Of a stretch of 64,000 nt of DNA, positions 1-9,225 are shown one piece after another. Origin of the DNA: Pseudomonas umsongensis (GTDB lineage Bacteria > Pseudomonadota > Gammaproteobacteria > Pseudomonadales > Pseudomonadaceae). A program made the position numbers and the translations under genes. The notes under the pieces were generated by a model that had not been told where the DNA came from, searched no databases, and worked only from the letters and a program-made list of their open reading frames with translations. Positions within the stretch are counted from its first letter, which is position 1. The number at the start of each line of letters is the position of its first letter. Location: NCBI RefSeq assembly GCF_002236105.1, contig NZ_NIWU01000003.1, forward strand, positions 560,501 to 624,500, in the 5' to 3' direction.

Positions 1-112
1 CATGATCAAACGGGCCGACCTGTCGGTAATCGGCGAAAGTGCGGAGATTCTTCGGGCCTTGATCGCGGCGGTAGAAGCCTACCGCAACGACGCCAAGCGC
101 GATGCGGCTTAA
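1..112 (+). CDS. Electron transfer flavoprotein alpha subunit, C-terminal end only
   Basis: Only the last 36 or so codons are inside the window, read in frame from base 2 to the TAA at 110-112. The tail (IKRADLSVIGESAEILRALI and a short basic end) resembles the FAD-domain terminus of ETF alpha subunits, which usually ends with an aspartate followed by a helix that closes the protein. The ETF beta-like gene starts 15 bases later with its own ribosome site, as expected for an ETF pair. In pseudomonads such a pair sits behind dgcA-dgcB and takes electrons from dimethylglycine demethylation. The assignment rests on the short tail plus context, so it is probable rather than certain. Confidence 0.7.
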   Translation, partial: MIKRADLSVIGESAEILRALIAAVEAYRNDAKRDAA

Positions 113-127
113 GGGAAGGAAAGGGTT

Positions 128-898
128 ATGAGCACGAAAATCATCAGCCTGGTGTCCATCGGCGCCCACCCGACTTCCGGTCGACCACGTCGCGCGGAAC
201 AGGATGCACGGGCGGTGGAGTTGGGCTTGCAGCTGGCTGGGGATAACTTGCAGGTGCTGCACGCCGGCGACGTTGGCGAACCGGCCTTGCGCGCTTATCT
301 GGGCATGGGGCTGGAACAATTGCATGTGCTTGAACAACCGCAGGGCGCCGATGCGCTTCCGGCGTTGACCGCTTATTTGCGCGATGCCGGGGCACAGGTG
401 GTCCTGACCGGTAGCCAGGCGGAAACCGGCGAGGGCTCGGGCATGCTGCCGTTCCTGCTGGCCGAAGGCCTTGGCTGGCCGCTGGTGGTGGGATTGGCGC
501 AGGTCGAGTCGATTGATGGGGGTTCGGCGCTGGTACTGCAGGCTCTGCCGCGCGGTCAGCGGCGTCGCTTGAAGGTTCGCTTGCCGTTTCTCGCCACTGT
601 GGATAACGCTGCGCCAAAGCCTCGGCAAAGCGCCTACGGCCCGGCCCGGCGCGGAGTTTTGCAGGCCAATGAGGTGGAAATCGTCGACGATGAATTGCTC
701 GCGGTCGCCACCCTGCAACCGGCCAAGCCACGGCCTAAACGCTTGAAGGTGATCAAGGCCAAAAGCGGCGCTGACCGCATGAAAGCCGCAACGGCAAAAG
801 CCAGTGGCGGTGGAGGACAAGTGCTCAAGGGCGTTACGGCGCAAGCTGGGGCTGAAGCGATTCTCAAGTTACTGATCGAAGAAGGTGTGGTCCGCTAG
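128..898 (+). CDS. Electron transfer flavoprotein beta subunit, betaine-catabolism type
   Basis: The 256-residue product has the ETF beta/FixA layout: an N-terminal nucleotide-binding-like fold, then a conserved central stretch around residues 98-125 (TGSQAETGEGSG followed by LLAEGLGWPLV) matching the usual ETF 'Q..D...G.....lAe.Lg.P' signature. The C-terminal part is lysine-rich and longer than a helix cap needs. A purine-rich AAGGAAAGGG lies just before the ATG at 128. It directly follows the ETF alpha remnant, so the two probably form a heterodimer that passes electrons from a flavin/iron-sulfur demethylase (DgcAB type) to the quinone pool. This is a paralog of the housekeeping ETF used in beta-oxidation; its partner enzyme lies outside the window. 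Confidence 0.8.
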   Translation: MSTKIISLVSIGAHPTSGRPRRAEQDARAVELGLQLAGDNLQVLHAGDVGEPALRAYLGMGLEQLHVLEQPQGADALPALTAYLRDAGAQVVLTGSQAETGEGSGMLPFLLAEGLGWPLVVGLAQVESIDGGSALVLQALPRGQRRRLKVRLPFLATVDNAAPKPRQSAYGPARRGVLQANEVEIVDDELLAVATLQPAKPRPKRLKVIKAKSGADRMKAATAKASGGGGQVLKGVTAQAGAEAILKLLIEEGVVR

Positions 899-920
899 CG
901 GACCGTTTGGGGGCAGGTCA

Positions 921-1487
921 ATGGCAGTCGAATTTCGTCCGGCAGTTCGCGCGGATGCGCGTGAGATTGCGCGTTTGTTCCAGATTTCATCGGAGGGCGC
1001 TGCGGATTACATCTGGAGCCAGATAGCAGAACCGGGGCAGGATCTGTTGGACGTCGGAGCCCTGCGTTACGCCCGCGACGATGTGGATTTTTCCTGGCAG
1101 AACTGCCTGATCGCCGAAGCTGAAGGTAAGGTCATTGGCATGCTGCACAGCTACGTGATGCGTCACGATCCGTTCGCGGCACCGGTGACCGACCCGGTGC
1201 TGGCGCCGTACGCCAAGATGGAAATCCCCGACACCCTTTATATTTCCAGCCTGGCGCTGCACGAAGGCTGGCGCAACCAGGGGCTGGGCAAGCAGTTCCT
1301 TGCCTACGCCTACGACCGCGCCAACCGGCTTGGGCTCAATGGCTTGAGCCTGATCGACTACGCCGCAAACACCGGTGCCCGGCGGTTCTATGAGCGCCAT
1401 GGTTTCCGTGTTGTCGATACCTGCCAGATTGCGCCGCATCCGATGATTCGAGTCACGGGAGAAGCCTATTTGATGTATCGGCCTTAA
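921..1487 (+). CDS. GNAT-family N-acetyltransferase
   Basis: The 188-residue protein reads as a complete GNAT fold: an N-terminal beta strand (MAVEFRPAVRADAREIARLF), a central strand with LYISSLALHEGWRNQGLGKQ, and a C-terminal ARRFYERHGFRVV. The segment R-N-Q-G-L-G is the acetyl-CoA pyrophosphate-binding motif A. An upstream in-frame ATG at 885 would overlap the ETF gene; the ATG at 921 has GGCAGG at 912-917 and begins where homology-like sequence begins, so I prefer it. The gene follows the ETF pair by 22 bases and may be co-transcribed. The substrate cannot be told from sequence. Confidence 0.85.
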   Translation: MAVEFRPAVRADAREIARLFQISSEGAADYIWSQIAEPGQDLLDVGALRYARDDVDFSWQNCLIAEAEGKVIGMLHSYVMRHDPFAAPVTDPVLAPYAKMEIPDTLYISSLALHEGWRNQGLGKQFLAYAYDRANRLGLNGLSLIDYAANTGARRFYERHGFRVVDTCQIAPHPMIRVTGEAYLMYRP

Positions 1488-1780
1488 CGGGCTGCCCGGT
1501 GGCGGGCGGCCCTATCAGATCTGATAGTGTTGGCTTTAGTGGCGCTTTGTTAGGGTAGTTAACAGTTTGTACCCACCATCTTCGGCAGTGCCGTTAAAAC
1601 ACAGTGAGTCGTTTTAACAAGATTTTGCCTGGTTTACCCACAATCCCTGTTAGCTCTTCTGTGGATAACATGTTCGCCCCTCGCTATACCTCTTTAAAAC
1701 CGTGGGCTGCAAGCCTTAGGTCAAATTATAACCAGCATAAGATACGGTTTTTTCACACTTTTTTATCCAAAGCAGGCCCC

Positions 1781-1827
1781 TAGTTGCCCCCAAAGTCTGT
1801 TGGCGCTTCTGTGGATAAGATGTTCGC
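1781..1827 (+). repeat. 47-bp direct repeat, copy 1
   Basis: This 47-base word ends in a DnaA box (1810-1818) plus TGTTCGC. It differs from the copy at 1963-2009 at a single position (A versus G just after the box). It is the best conserved part of the surrounding degenerate array. Confidence 0.9.
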
Positions 1828-1962
1828 TTACCGCTGAGGGCCTTATAAACAGCGGCTTTCAGGATTCTGGTTAAAAATTGATCAAAGATGGCTTTTTAAC
1901 GGTTATCCCCTGCGTAAACCCTCAAAAATCGCGGCTTTCAGCGCTTTTCCACAGATGAACAA

Positions 1963-2009
1963 TAGTTGCCCCCAAAGTCTGTTGGCGCTTCTGTGGATAA
2001 GGTGTTCGC
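1963..2009 (+). repeat. 47-bp direct repeat, copy 2
   Basis: Second copy of the 47-base word, with DnaA box 1992-2000. It lies exactly 182 bases after copy 1. The same 182-base step leads on to the fourth DnaA box at 2174. Confidence 0.9.
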
Positions 2010-2294
2010 CATCCTCTGCAGGCCACGTATTTCGTGCTTTATAGAGGTTTGATCAATAAATGATCAGGCTCTGTGAAAAACCTTGATTCTGGATAAGTCA
2101 CGGATTTTCTTTGAGTTCTGTGGAGAAAGTTATCGGCATTTCCACAGTTGTCCCCATTTGCTGTGGGTGGATATGTGGATAACTTGTTTGCGGAAGGCTG
2201 GGAGGCACACAGGGTATAGCTCTGAACGCAATAGATCATATTTCGTACAGTGCTAAAGAGGTGATATGAGATATGAATTCGGAAGAGAACCCGT

Positions 2295-2328
2295 CCCTGT
2301 AGGAGCGAGCATGCTCGCTCCTACAGGG
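2295..2328. repeat. Perfect palindromic REP-like element downstream of gbcA
   Basis: A 34-base perfect palindrome: two 16-base arms (GTAGGAGCGAGC type) around an AT centre. It ends 11 bases beyond the gbcA stop, on that gene's 3' side. It belongs to the REP family seen many times in this window, and is probably a transcript 3' end stabiliser or weak terminator. Confidence 0.85.
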
Positions 2329-2339
2329 GGGCGTGGGCG

Positions 2340-3635
2340 TTAGCCCTGGACAGGGACGCCTTTGAGGTACGGCGCAGGCTCGGCGCCCAGGTTGCTCAGC
2401 AGGCGCTCGCTGTACCAATCCACGAAGTTCACCACGCCGAATTCGTAAGTCTTGGAGTACGGACCTGGCTGGTATGCCGTGGAGTTGATGCCACGCTGGT
2501 TCTCTTCGGCCAGGCGACGGTCCTGGTCGTTGGTGGCGTCCCAGACCTGGCGCATGCGGTCAACGTCGTAATCCACACCTTCAACGGCGTCCTTGTGCAC
2601 GATCCACTTGGTGGTGACCATGGTTTCCTGCGCGCTGATCGGCCACACGGTGAACACGATGATGTGGTCGCCCATGCAGTGGTTCCACGAGTGTGGCAGG
2701 TGCAGGATGCGCATCGAGCCCAGATCCGGGTTCTTGATGCGGCCCATGAGTTTGGCACAGCCTTGTTTGCCGTCCAGGGTCATCGACACGGTGCCCTTGA
2801 GCAAAGGCATGCGCACGATGCGGTTACGCAGGCCGAAGCTGGCGTGGGCGTAAGGGATCTTTTCGGCTTCCCAGGCAGCGGCAGAGGCGGCCACGTGGTC
2901 CTTGAACGCCTGGTCGGCGCGCGGGTCGGTGACGTCGTCCCATTCCAGCAGGGTTTTCAGCAGTTCCGGGTGCGACGCATTGCAGTGGTAGCACTCGCGG
3001 TTGTTTTCCAGCACCAGCTTCCAGTTGGCTTTCTCCATCAAGGTGGTGGTGATTGCCACCTTGGTGTTTTCCATGTCGTACGGTTCCATGTAATGGCTGA
3101 GCGTCGACAGGAAGTCATCAATGGCTGGCGGATTCTCCGACAGGCTGATGAAGATGTAGCCACCGGCGGTCTTTACGTTCACCGGCTTGAGGCCGTACTG
3201 CTTCATGTCGAAGTCGGCGCCCATTTCGGTGCCGGCAAACAGCAGGCGACCGTCCAGTTCATACGTCCACTGGTGGTAGTGGCAGACCAGTTTGGCGACC
3301 TTGCCTTTTTCGCTGGTGCACAGGCGCGAACCACGGTGGCGGCAGACGTTATGGAAGGCATGCACCACGCCTTCGGCACCACGAATCACGATGATCGGGT
3401 TCTTGCCCACTTGCAGGGTCAGGTAGTTGCCCTTGGCTGGGATTTCGCAGGTCATGCCGGCGATCAACCACTCTTTCTGAAAGATTTCCTGCATGTCGAT
3501 ATCAAACAGGCGCTCGTCAGAGTAGAAAGGCTGCGGCAGCGAGAACGTGCGTTCGCGCTCTTGCAGCATCTGCGCGGTGGCCTTGCGTGCGGGTTCCAGC
3601 GGATCGCCCAGGCTCAGGGTAGTAGTGACGTCCAT
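2340..3635 (-). CDS. gbcA: Glycine betaine demethylase oxygenase subunit (Rieske)
   Basis: The 431-residue protein is a Rieske-type aromatic-ring-hydroxylase-like oxygenase. The [2Fe-2S] ligands are visible as C98-x-H100 (NVCRHRGS) and C118-x2-H121 (CHYHQWTY). The mononuclear iron site shows H217 and H222 in ENNRECYHCNASH. Its reductase partner gbcB is divergently transcribed across a 294-base gap, which is the known arrangement for GbcAB. The pair oxidatively removes one methyl group from glycine betaine, giving dimethylglycine and formaldehyde. The neighbouring ETF, ltaE, sox and fdhA genes continue that pathway. Expression is expected to depend on the AraC-type activator GbdR (family knowledge); I could not mark its operator. 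Length matches the family. Confidence 0.95.
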   Translation of the reverse strand: MDVTTTLSLGDPLEPARKATAQMLQERERTFSLPQPFYSDERLFDIDMQEIFQKEWLIAGMTCEIPAKGNYLTLQVGKNPIIVIRGAEGVVHAFHNVCRHRGSRLCTSEKGKVAKLVCHYHQWTYELDGRLLFAGTEMGADFDMKQYGLKPVNVKTAGGYIFISLSENPPAIDDFLSTLSHYMEPYDMENTKVAITTTLMEKANWKLVLENNRECYHCNASHPELLKTLLEWDDVTDPRADQAFKDHVAASAAAWEAEKIPYAHASFGLRNRIVRMPLLKGTVSMTLDGKQGCAKLMGRIKNPDLGSMRILHLPHSWNHCMGDHIIVFTVWPISAQETMVTTKWIVHKDAVEGVDYDVDRMRQVWDATNDQDRRLAEENQRGINSTAYQPGPYSKTYEFGVVNFVDWYSERLLSNLGAEPAPYLKGVPVQG

Positions 3636-3929
3636 CGTTTAATCCTCAAGGCCATCTGCGTGGCCGGCGAAAGTGGCTAATCAGGTGTACTGCTAAGGGT
3701 GCTACGCAAGGTGTAAAGATTGTGTCTTGGTATGGGGCGAGTGTGGGGCCGGCGCTGGCCAGAACCTTATCCATGGGCGACATGGTGCAATCTGTTCCCG
3801 ACGCGCAAGCCCCGGTCGTTGGGGGCTGGTCGCGATAAGCATGTGAATGTCGCAGATAGGTAAATGGCTGTTTCGCGCTATACGCAGAATCGCCAACATG
3901 AAGGCCGACAGTCGGCCGTGGAGATCAGC
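3636..3929. promoter_or_regulatory. Divergent gbcA/gbcB promoter region
   Basis: This 294-base gap must hold both promoters of the divergent demethylase genes and, by analogy with other pseudomonads, GbdR operators. I see no unambiguous -35/-10 pair, no sigma-54 site and no clear palindrome, so nothing finer is marked. An open extension of gbcB reaches back to 3864 but has no ribosome site there. Confidence 0.5.
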
Positions 3930-5030
3930 ATGTCCAACAGCTTCCTGAACCCGGTAACCACCCAGACCTGGGCCAATGGTCGGCACATCGTCCGTTGTGT
4001 CAAAGTCATCCAGGAAACCTGGGATGTGCGCACCTTCTGCTTTATGGCCGACCAGCCGATCATGTTCTTCTTCAAGCCGGGGCAGTTTGTCACCCTGGAG
4101 CTGGAAATCGAAGGCCAGCAGATCATGCGTTCGTACACCATTTCCAGCTCGCCGTCGGTGCCGTACAGCTTTTCGGTGACCATCAAGCGAGTGCCGGGCG
4201 GCAAGGTTTCCAACTGGCTGCACGACACCTTGCACGAAGGCCAGGAGCTGGCGGTACACGGGCCGGTCGGGCTGTTCAACGCCATGGATTTCACTGCGCC
4301 AAAGGTGCTTTACCTCAGCGGCGGCGTTGGTATCACGCCAGTCATGTCCATGGCGCGCTGGTTCTACGACACCAACGGCAATGTCGACATGGTGTTTATC
4401 CACAGCGCCCGTTCGCCCAAGGACATCATTTACCACCGCGAGCTGGAACACATGGCGTCGCGGATCGACAACTTCAGCCTGCACCTGATCTGCGAGAAGC
4501 ACGGTATGGGTGAGCCTTGGGCCGGCTATCGCGGTTACCTCAACCATAGAATGCTTGAATTGATGGCGCCGGACTTCCTGGAACGGGAAGTGTTTTGCTG
4601 CGGCCCGACACCGTATATGAATGCGGTGAAGCGCCTGCTGGAAGCCGCCGGATTCGACATGAAGCGTTATCACGAGGAATCCTTCGGCGCGACGCCGCCA
4701 GAGGCGCGTGCCGACGCTGTGGAACACGCCGAACAAGCGGCCGAAGCACCGGAAGTCGACGTGGCGGATCTGCATCAGGTGGAGTTCATCTCGTCCGGCA
4801 AGAGCATTCGCGTGGCGCCTGGCGAAACCGTGCATGCGGCAGCGGCCAAGGTCGGTTTGCTGATTCCCAAAGCCTGCGGCATGGGCATCTGTGGCACATG
4901 CAAGGTGCTGAAGCTGGGAGGTGAAGTGGAGATGGAGCACAACGGCGGGATCACCGAGGAAGACGAAGCCGAAGGGTACATCCTGTCGTGCTGCAGCGTG
5001 CCGAAGGGGGATGTGCGGATTGAGTTTTGA
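3930..5030 (+). CDS. gbcB: Glycine betaine demethylase reductase subunit
   Basis: The 366-residue protein has three modules in order. First is an FAD-binding ferredoxin-reductase domain with R-S-Y-T-I-S-S-S. Second is an NAD(P)-binding domain with GGVGITPVMSM. Third is a C-terminal plant-type [2Fe-2S] domain with CGMGICGTC, a later L-S-C-C, and the conserved GG(I)TEEDEAEG between them. It passes electrons from NAD(P)H through FAD to the Rieske centre of GbcA. I chose ATG 3930 because GTGGAG lies 7 bases upstream and the product begins MSNSFLNPVTTQTW, the expected family start; the longer open frame from 3864 is not needed. It is divergent from gbcA. Confidence 0.93.
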   Translation: MSNSFLNPVTTQTWANGRHIVRCVKVIQETWDVRTFCFMADQPIMFFFKPGQFVTLELEIEGQQIMRSYTISSSPSVPYSFSVTIKRVPGGKVSNWLHDTLHEGQELAVHGPVGLFNAMDFTAPKVLYLSGGVGITPVMSMARWFYDTNGNVDMVFIHSARSPKDIIYHRELEHMASRIDNFSLHLICEKHGMGEPWAGYRGYLNHRMLELMAPDFLEREVFCCGPTPYMNAVKRLLEAAGFDMKRYHEESFGATPPEARADAVEHAEQAAEAPEVDVADLHQVEFISSGKSIRVAPGETVHAAAAKVGLLIPKACGMGICGTCKVLKLGGEVEMEHNGGITEEDEAEGYILSCCSVPKGDVRIEF

Positions 5031-5064
5031 TCGCGCCGCCAATATTGGCGTGTAAGGCATGAAA

Positions 5065-5097
5065 TTCCGCACACGGGTTAACAGCCTGTGTGCGGAA
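5065..5097. terminator. Hairpin between gbcB and a convergent pseudogene
   Basis: A 10-bp perfect stem (TTCCGCACAC with GTGTGCGGAA) encloses a 13-base loop, 35 bases after the gbcB stop and just beyond the convergent pseudogene. No long T-tract follows on either strand, so it is at best a weak bidirectional terminator. Confidence 0.45.
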
Positions 5098-5107
5098 GTT
5101 GCGCGGG

Positions 5108-5292
5108 TTACTTGGCGGCAGGGATGTCTTCCCATTCAATTTCAATTCCGAACTGTGTCCACCCGGAAGGATATCAAAGGTCTTTTTGACGATGCGGTGC
5201 GTCTTGCCTTTCTATTTGAAGTGATCCCCCACCTGAACGAGTTCATAGAATTTTTGAATGTCAGATATTTCGTTGGAATGTTTGGTTTCCAT
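5108..5292 (-). pseudogene. Degraded tandem paralog of the adjacent 63-aa gene
   Basis: Starting at ATG 5292 the frame gives METK, then a region ending FYELVQVGDHFK before an in-frame TAG at 5212-5214. Reading on in the same frame gives KGKTHRIVKKTFDILPGG. A shift into another frame then gives TQFGIEIEWEDIPAAK and a TAA at 5108-5110. The pieces line up with the intact neighbour at 5381-5572: METK, then LVQVGDH, then RIITKK versus RIVKK, then a Y/F-V/D-x-LP stretch, then an I-x-I-x-W ending. So this looks like a second copy broken by one nonsense codon and one frameshift. The function of the family is unknown to me. Confidence 0.65.
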
Positions 5293-5380
5293 ATCTGGGA
5301 TATCCCCTTTAGCAATAGTTTCACGTCGAGATATTGATGTTCCGCGCACAGTCATTAGCCTCCGTACGCAGAGCGAATGA

Positions 5381-5572
5381 TTATTGGGCGGAGGTAGGGG
5401 CGGGGGTAGACCAGATCTGGATCTGAATCGACTTGTCGGGGAGCGTCACGTAGGCCTTTTTCGTAATGATACGATCGCCAAAATGTTCTGTGACGTCGTG
5501 GTCGCCCACTTGTACAAGTTTGAAGAATTCGTCTCGATCAATGTTTCTGGTTGAGTCGCTTTTGGTTTCCAT
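5381..5572 (-). CDS. Small hypothetical protein, 63 aa
   Basis: An acidic/amphipathic 63-residue protein beginning METKSDSTRNIDRDEFFKL. I chose ATG 5572 because AGGAG lies 8 bases upstream; the longer open frame to 5641 lacks such a site. It has no signal peptide or membrane segment. The body (LVQVGDH, DRIITKKAYVTLPDKS, IQIQIW) suggests a small beta-rich fold. A broken paralog lies just downstream (5108-5292), so the pair arose by tandem duplication. Being duplicated, with one copy dying, supports this being a real gene despite its size. No function is proposed. Confidence 0.65.
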   Translation of the reverse strand: METKSDSTRNIDRDEFFKLVQVGDHDVTEHFGDRIITKKAYVTLPDKSIQIQIWSTPAPTSAQ

Positions 5573-5760
5573 TTCTGCAATCTCCTGTTGGATTATTCTC
5601 CAGCCGAGACGTCGGCAGGAAGTTGGCCCGAAAGACTGCATAGACCTCTTTTCAGGTCGTCAGAAAGTAACCTTGCACAGTCAGGTGGCGGTACTGTCAG
5701 AAATATCAGTACAGACGAGCGGTCAGGCGCGCATTCCAGCGCGCCCGGCCTCGTCAGTTA

Positions 5761-6801
5761 TCAGTGCGACATCACTTCGCGAATATCCCGCGCCAATTCC
5801 CGCACACGCTCTTCTTCGGTATCCCACGAACACATGAAGCGTGCGCCGCCGTTGCCGATGAAGGTGTAGAAACGCCAGCCCTTGGCGGTCAGTGCAGCGA
5901 TGGCCGGTTCCGACAGTTGCAGGAATACGCCATTGGCCTGCACCGGGAACATCAGTTCCACACCTGGAATGTCGCTCACCAGTTCAGCCAGCAATTGCGC
6001 GCAGCTGTTGGCGTGGCGCGCGTATTTGAGCCAGGCATCGTTTTCCAGGATGCCGACCCACGGCGCCGAGAGGAAGCGCATTTTCGACGCCAGTTGCCCA
6101 GCCTGTTTGCAGCGGTAATCAAAGTCTTCAGCCAGCTTATGGTTGAAGAACAGAATCGCTTCGCCCACGGCCATGCCGTTTTTAGTACCGCCGAAACACA
6201 GCACATCAACACCGGCCTTCCAGGTCAGATCTGCTGGCGTACACCCGAGGAACGCACAGGCGTTGGAGAACCGCGCGCCGTCCATGTGCAGGTTCAAGCC
6301 CAGCTCCTTGCAGGTGGCACTGATGGCGCGGATTTCGTCCGGGGTGTAGACACTGCCGACTTCGGTGGCCTGGGTGAGGGTCACGACGCGGGGTTTGGGG
6401 TAGTGAATGTCTTGGCGCTTGAGGGCCACTTCGCGGATCGATTCCGGCGTCAGTTTGCCGTTTTCGGTACGGGCGATCAGCAGCTTGGAGCCGTTGGAGA
6501 AGAATTCCGGGGCGCCGCATTCGTCGGTTTCGACGTGGGCGGTTTCCGAGCAGATCACACTGTGGTAACTCTGGCACAACGACGACAAGGCCAGCGAGTT
6601 GGCGGCAGTGCCGTTGAAGGCGAAGAACACTTCGCAGTCGGTTTCGAACAATTTGCGGAAATCGTCGGACGCGCGGGCGGTCCATTCGTCGTCGCCGTAA
6701 GCGCGCTGGTGGCCATGGTTGGCCTGCTCCATGGCAGCCCAGGCTTCAGGGCAAATGCCGGAGTAGTTGTCGCTGGCGAATTGTTGGCTCTTATCGGTCA
6801 T
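5761..6801 (-). CDS. ltaE: Low-specificity L-threonine aldolase
   Basis: The 346-residue protein is a fold-type I PLP enzyme of the beta-eliminating lyase/threonine aldolase family. The FNGTAANSLAL motif (residues 62-72) binds the cofactor phosphate, HMDGARFSNA carries the PLP-interacting Asp/Arg, and FGGTKNGM places the Schiff-base lysine at K207. It cleaves L-threonine or L-allo-threonine to glycine and acetaldehyde. In this context it may feed or drain the glycine pool made by betaine catabolism. It is transcribed on the minus strand, divergent from the TraX-family gene, and position between gbc and glyA-sox genes is as remembered for other pseudomonads. Length is normal. Confidence 0.93.
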   Translation of the reverse strand: MTDKSQQFASDNYSGICPEAWAAMEQANHGHQRAYGDDEWTARASDDFRKLFETDCEVFFAFNGTAANSLALSSLCQSYHSVICSETAHVETDECGAPEFFSNGSKLLIARTENGKLTPESIREVALKRQDIHYPKPRVVTLTQATEVGSVYTPDEIRAISATCKELGLNLHMDGARFSNACAFLGCTPADLTWKAGVDVLCFGGTKNGMAVGEAILFFNHKLAEDFDYRCKQAGQLASKMRFLSAPWVGILENDAWLKYARHANSCAQLLAELVSDIPGVELMFPVQANGVFLQLSEPAIAALTAKGWRFYTFIGNGGARFMCSWDTEEERVRELARDIREVMSH

Positions 6802-6932
6802 GGCCTGCTTCCGTGGTCGGGACGCTTATGGTGAAGCGTCTCGTGGTCAATGATGGTGCGCACTGTACCGAAGATCATCCGGGGAGCGCACGGGATGTCA
6901 CTGTCAGAACATTACAAGGATGTCGGGCAATT

Positions 6933-7661
6933 ATGCACACGGCTACACACTTAAAGCAGCGCGACCGTGCACTGGATTTGCTCAAGTGGCTGGCGCTTTT
7001 GAGCATGGTGCTCGATCACCTGCGATATGTCGGTTACTCCGCCGATTGGCTGTATGTGCCGGGGCGCTTGGCGTTCCCGTGGTTTTGCCTGGCGATGGCG
7101 ATCAATCTGGCGCGCAAGCCAGCGGTGGCGACCAGTAGGCAGTGGCGCTATCTGGGTTGGTTACTGATGTTTAGCGCGGTGAGTGAAATTCCCTACCGAA
7201 TGTTCATTCCCAGCCCCGACACGTTGAATGTGATGCCCACGCTGGCACTCGGTCTGCTGGTGGTGCTCGGCTGGCAGGACCGGACCCTGCAGGCGCGTCT
7301 GGTCGCGGCCGGCGCCGTCGTGCTGGCGGCACTGTTTGCGCGACAACTGATGTTCGGATTTTTCGGCGTGATGTTGCCGCTGGCGATGCTGCTGGTGATC
7401 CGGCGTCCCTGGTATTTCGCGCTGTTACCGGGGGTGGTTTGTCTGGCGGCCAATCAATGGCAGGTGCTTTATTACTCCGTTCGACAGGGTAATGAGGTGG
7501 CGATGGCGGCCATCGCCACTTGTCTGATTGCGCCATGGCTGGGGCTGTTCCTATTGCGACATGCCAGTGACGTAAAACCACCGCCGATGCGGCGCTGGGC
7601 GTATGCGCTGTATCCCGTGCATTTCTTGGTGTTGCTAGCACTGCGCCAAGCCCTCGCATAA
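6933..7661 (+). CDS. TraX-family integral membrane protein
   Basis: The 242-residue polytopic protein begins MHTATHLKQRDRALDLLKWL and contains MVLDHLRYVGY, the TraX (F-pilin acetylase) family signature with an Asp-His pair in the first membrane segment. About seven hydrophobic segments follow and the protein ends YPVHFLVLLALR, the other conserved TraX feature (Y-P-x-H). Family members are membrane acyltransferase-like proteins; F TraX acetylates pilin, but the chromosomal homologs have no established substrate. I start at ATG 6933 (AAGGA at 6916-6920); the open frame from 6813 adds sequence with no family resemblance. No pilin or conjugation gene is near. Confidence 0.85.
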   Translation: MHTATHLKQRDRALDLLKWLALLSMVLDHLRYVGYSADWLYVPGRLAFPWFCLAMAINLARKPAVATSRQWRYLGWLLMFSAVSEIPYRMFIPSPDTLNVMPTLALGLLVVLGWQDRTLQARLVAAGAVVLAALFARQLMFGFFGVMLPLAMLLVIRRPWYFALLPGVVCLAANQWQVLYYSVRQGNEVAMAAIATCLIAPWLGLFLLRHASDVKPPPMRRWAYALYPVHFLVLLALRQALA

Positions 7662-7673
7662 CCCCGGGAAAGC

Positions 7674-7764
7674 TTGTGGGAGCGAGCCTGCTCGCGAAGA
7701 GGGAGTCTCAGGCGACATCAATGTTTCTGACTCATCGCCTTCGCGAGCAGGCTCGCTCCCACAG
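7674..7764. repeat. Paired inverted REP elements
   Basis: Two REP copies (GGGAGCGAGCCTGCTCGCGA core and its reverse complement) face each other across about 40 bases, between the TraX gene and glyA. Confidence 0.9.
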
Positions 7765-7954
7765 GGGATTGCAGTTGGTTCGCGGGTCGTGTCCGACCTG
7801 CCATTTCCCGCCATGTCGTAAACGCACCTTTACGTGGCGCGCGTAGGCATTTGACGACTCGAAGCCGGTCATACCATCGCTATCAAAGGGCACTGCCGAA
7901 AAGCCAGTGCCTCACCGAGACGAATGGCGCAGTGCCGCCGCTGGGAGAGACGCG

Positions 7955-9208
<1,254 letters not shown>

Positions 9209-9225
9209 GTGCGGTTTTGGAGTAA

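Larger units (their letters stand above)
1651..2190 (+). repeat. Degenerate tandem repeat array carrying four perfect DnaA boxes
   Basis: A gene-free block contains four exact copies of TGTGGATAA (1660-1668, 1810-1818, 1992-2000, 2174-2182), all in the same orientation. Each is followed two bases later by TGTTCGC or TGTTTGC. Box spacings are 150, 182 and 182 bases. Near-matches in the opposite orientation occur at 1763-1771 (TTATCCAAA), 1945-1953 (TTTTCCACA) and 2138-2146, and TGTGGAGAA lies at 2119-2127. TTGATCA-type words occur near 1878 and 2050-2066. Units share further words (TTGCCCCC or TTGTCCCC before the box), so this is a diverged ~150-180 bp tandem repeat rather than scattered boxes. 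No dnaA, dnaN or rpmH is nearby, so it is not the standard Pseudomonas oriC. A DnaA-titrating, DnaA-reactivating or accessory replication element is the natural inference. Confidence 0.75.

Noticed and set aside
1488..2294. The main replication origin oriC
   Set aside because: Pseudomonas oriC lies by rpmH/dnaA/dnaN; none of these is in the window. The array is reported instead as a DnaA-binding element of unknown role.
2236..2418. 60-codon minus-strand frame downstream of gbcA
   Set aside because: It overlaps the gbcA 3' end and runs through the REP palindrome; no ribosome site.
7674..7764. Paired REPs as a CRISPR array
   Set aside because: Copies are inverted pairs of one core with no regular spacers and no cas genes; they are REP/BIME-type elements.
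7662..7954. A riboswitch before glyA
   Set aside because: The gap holds a REP pair and about 190 bases of leader, but I could not match glycine or other aptamer cores by eye.
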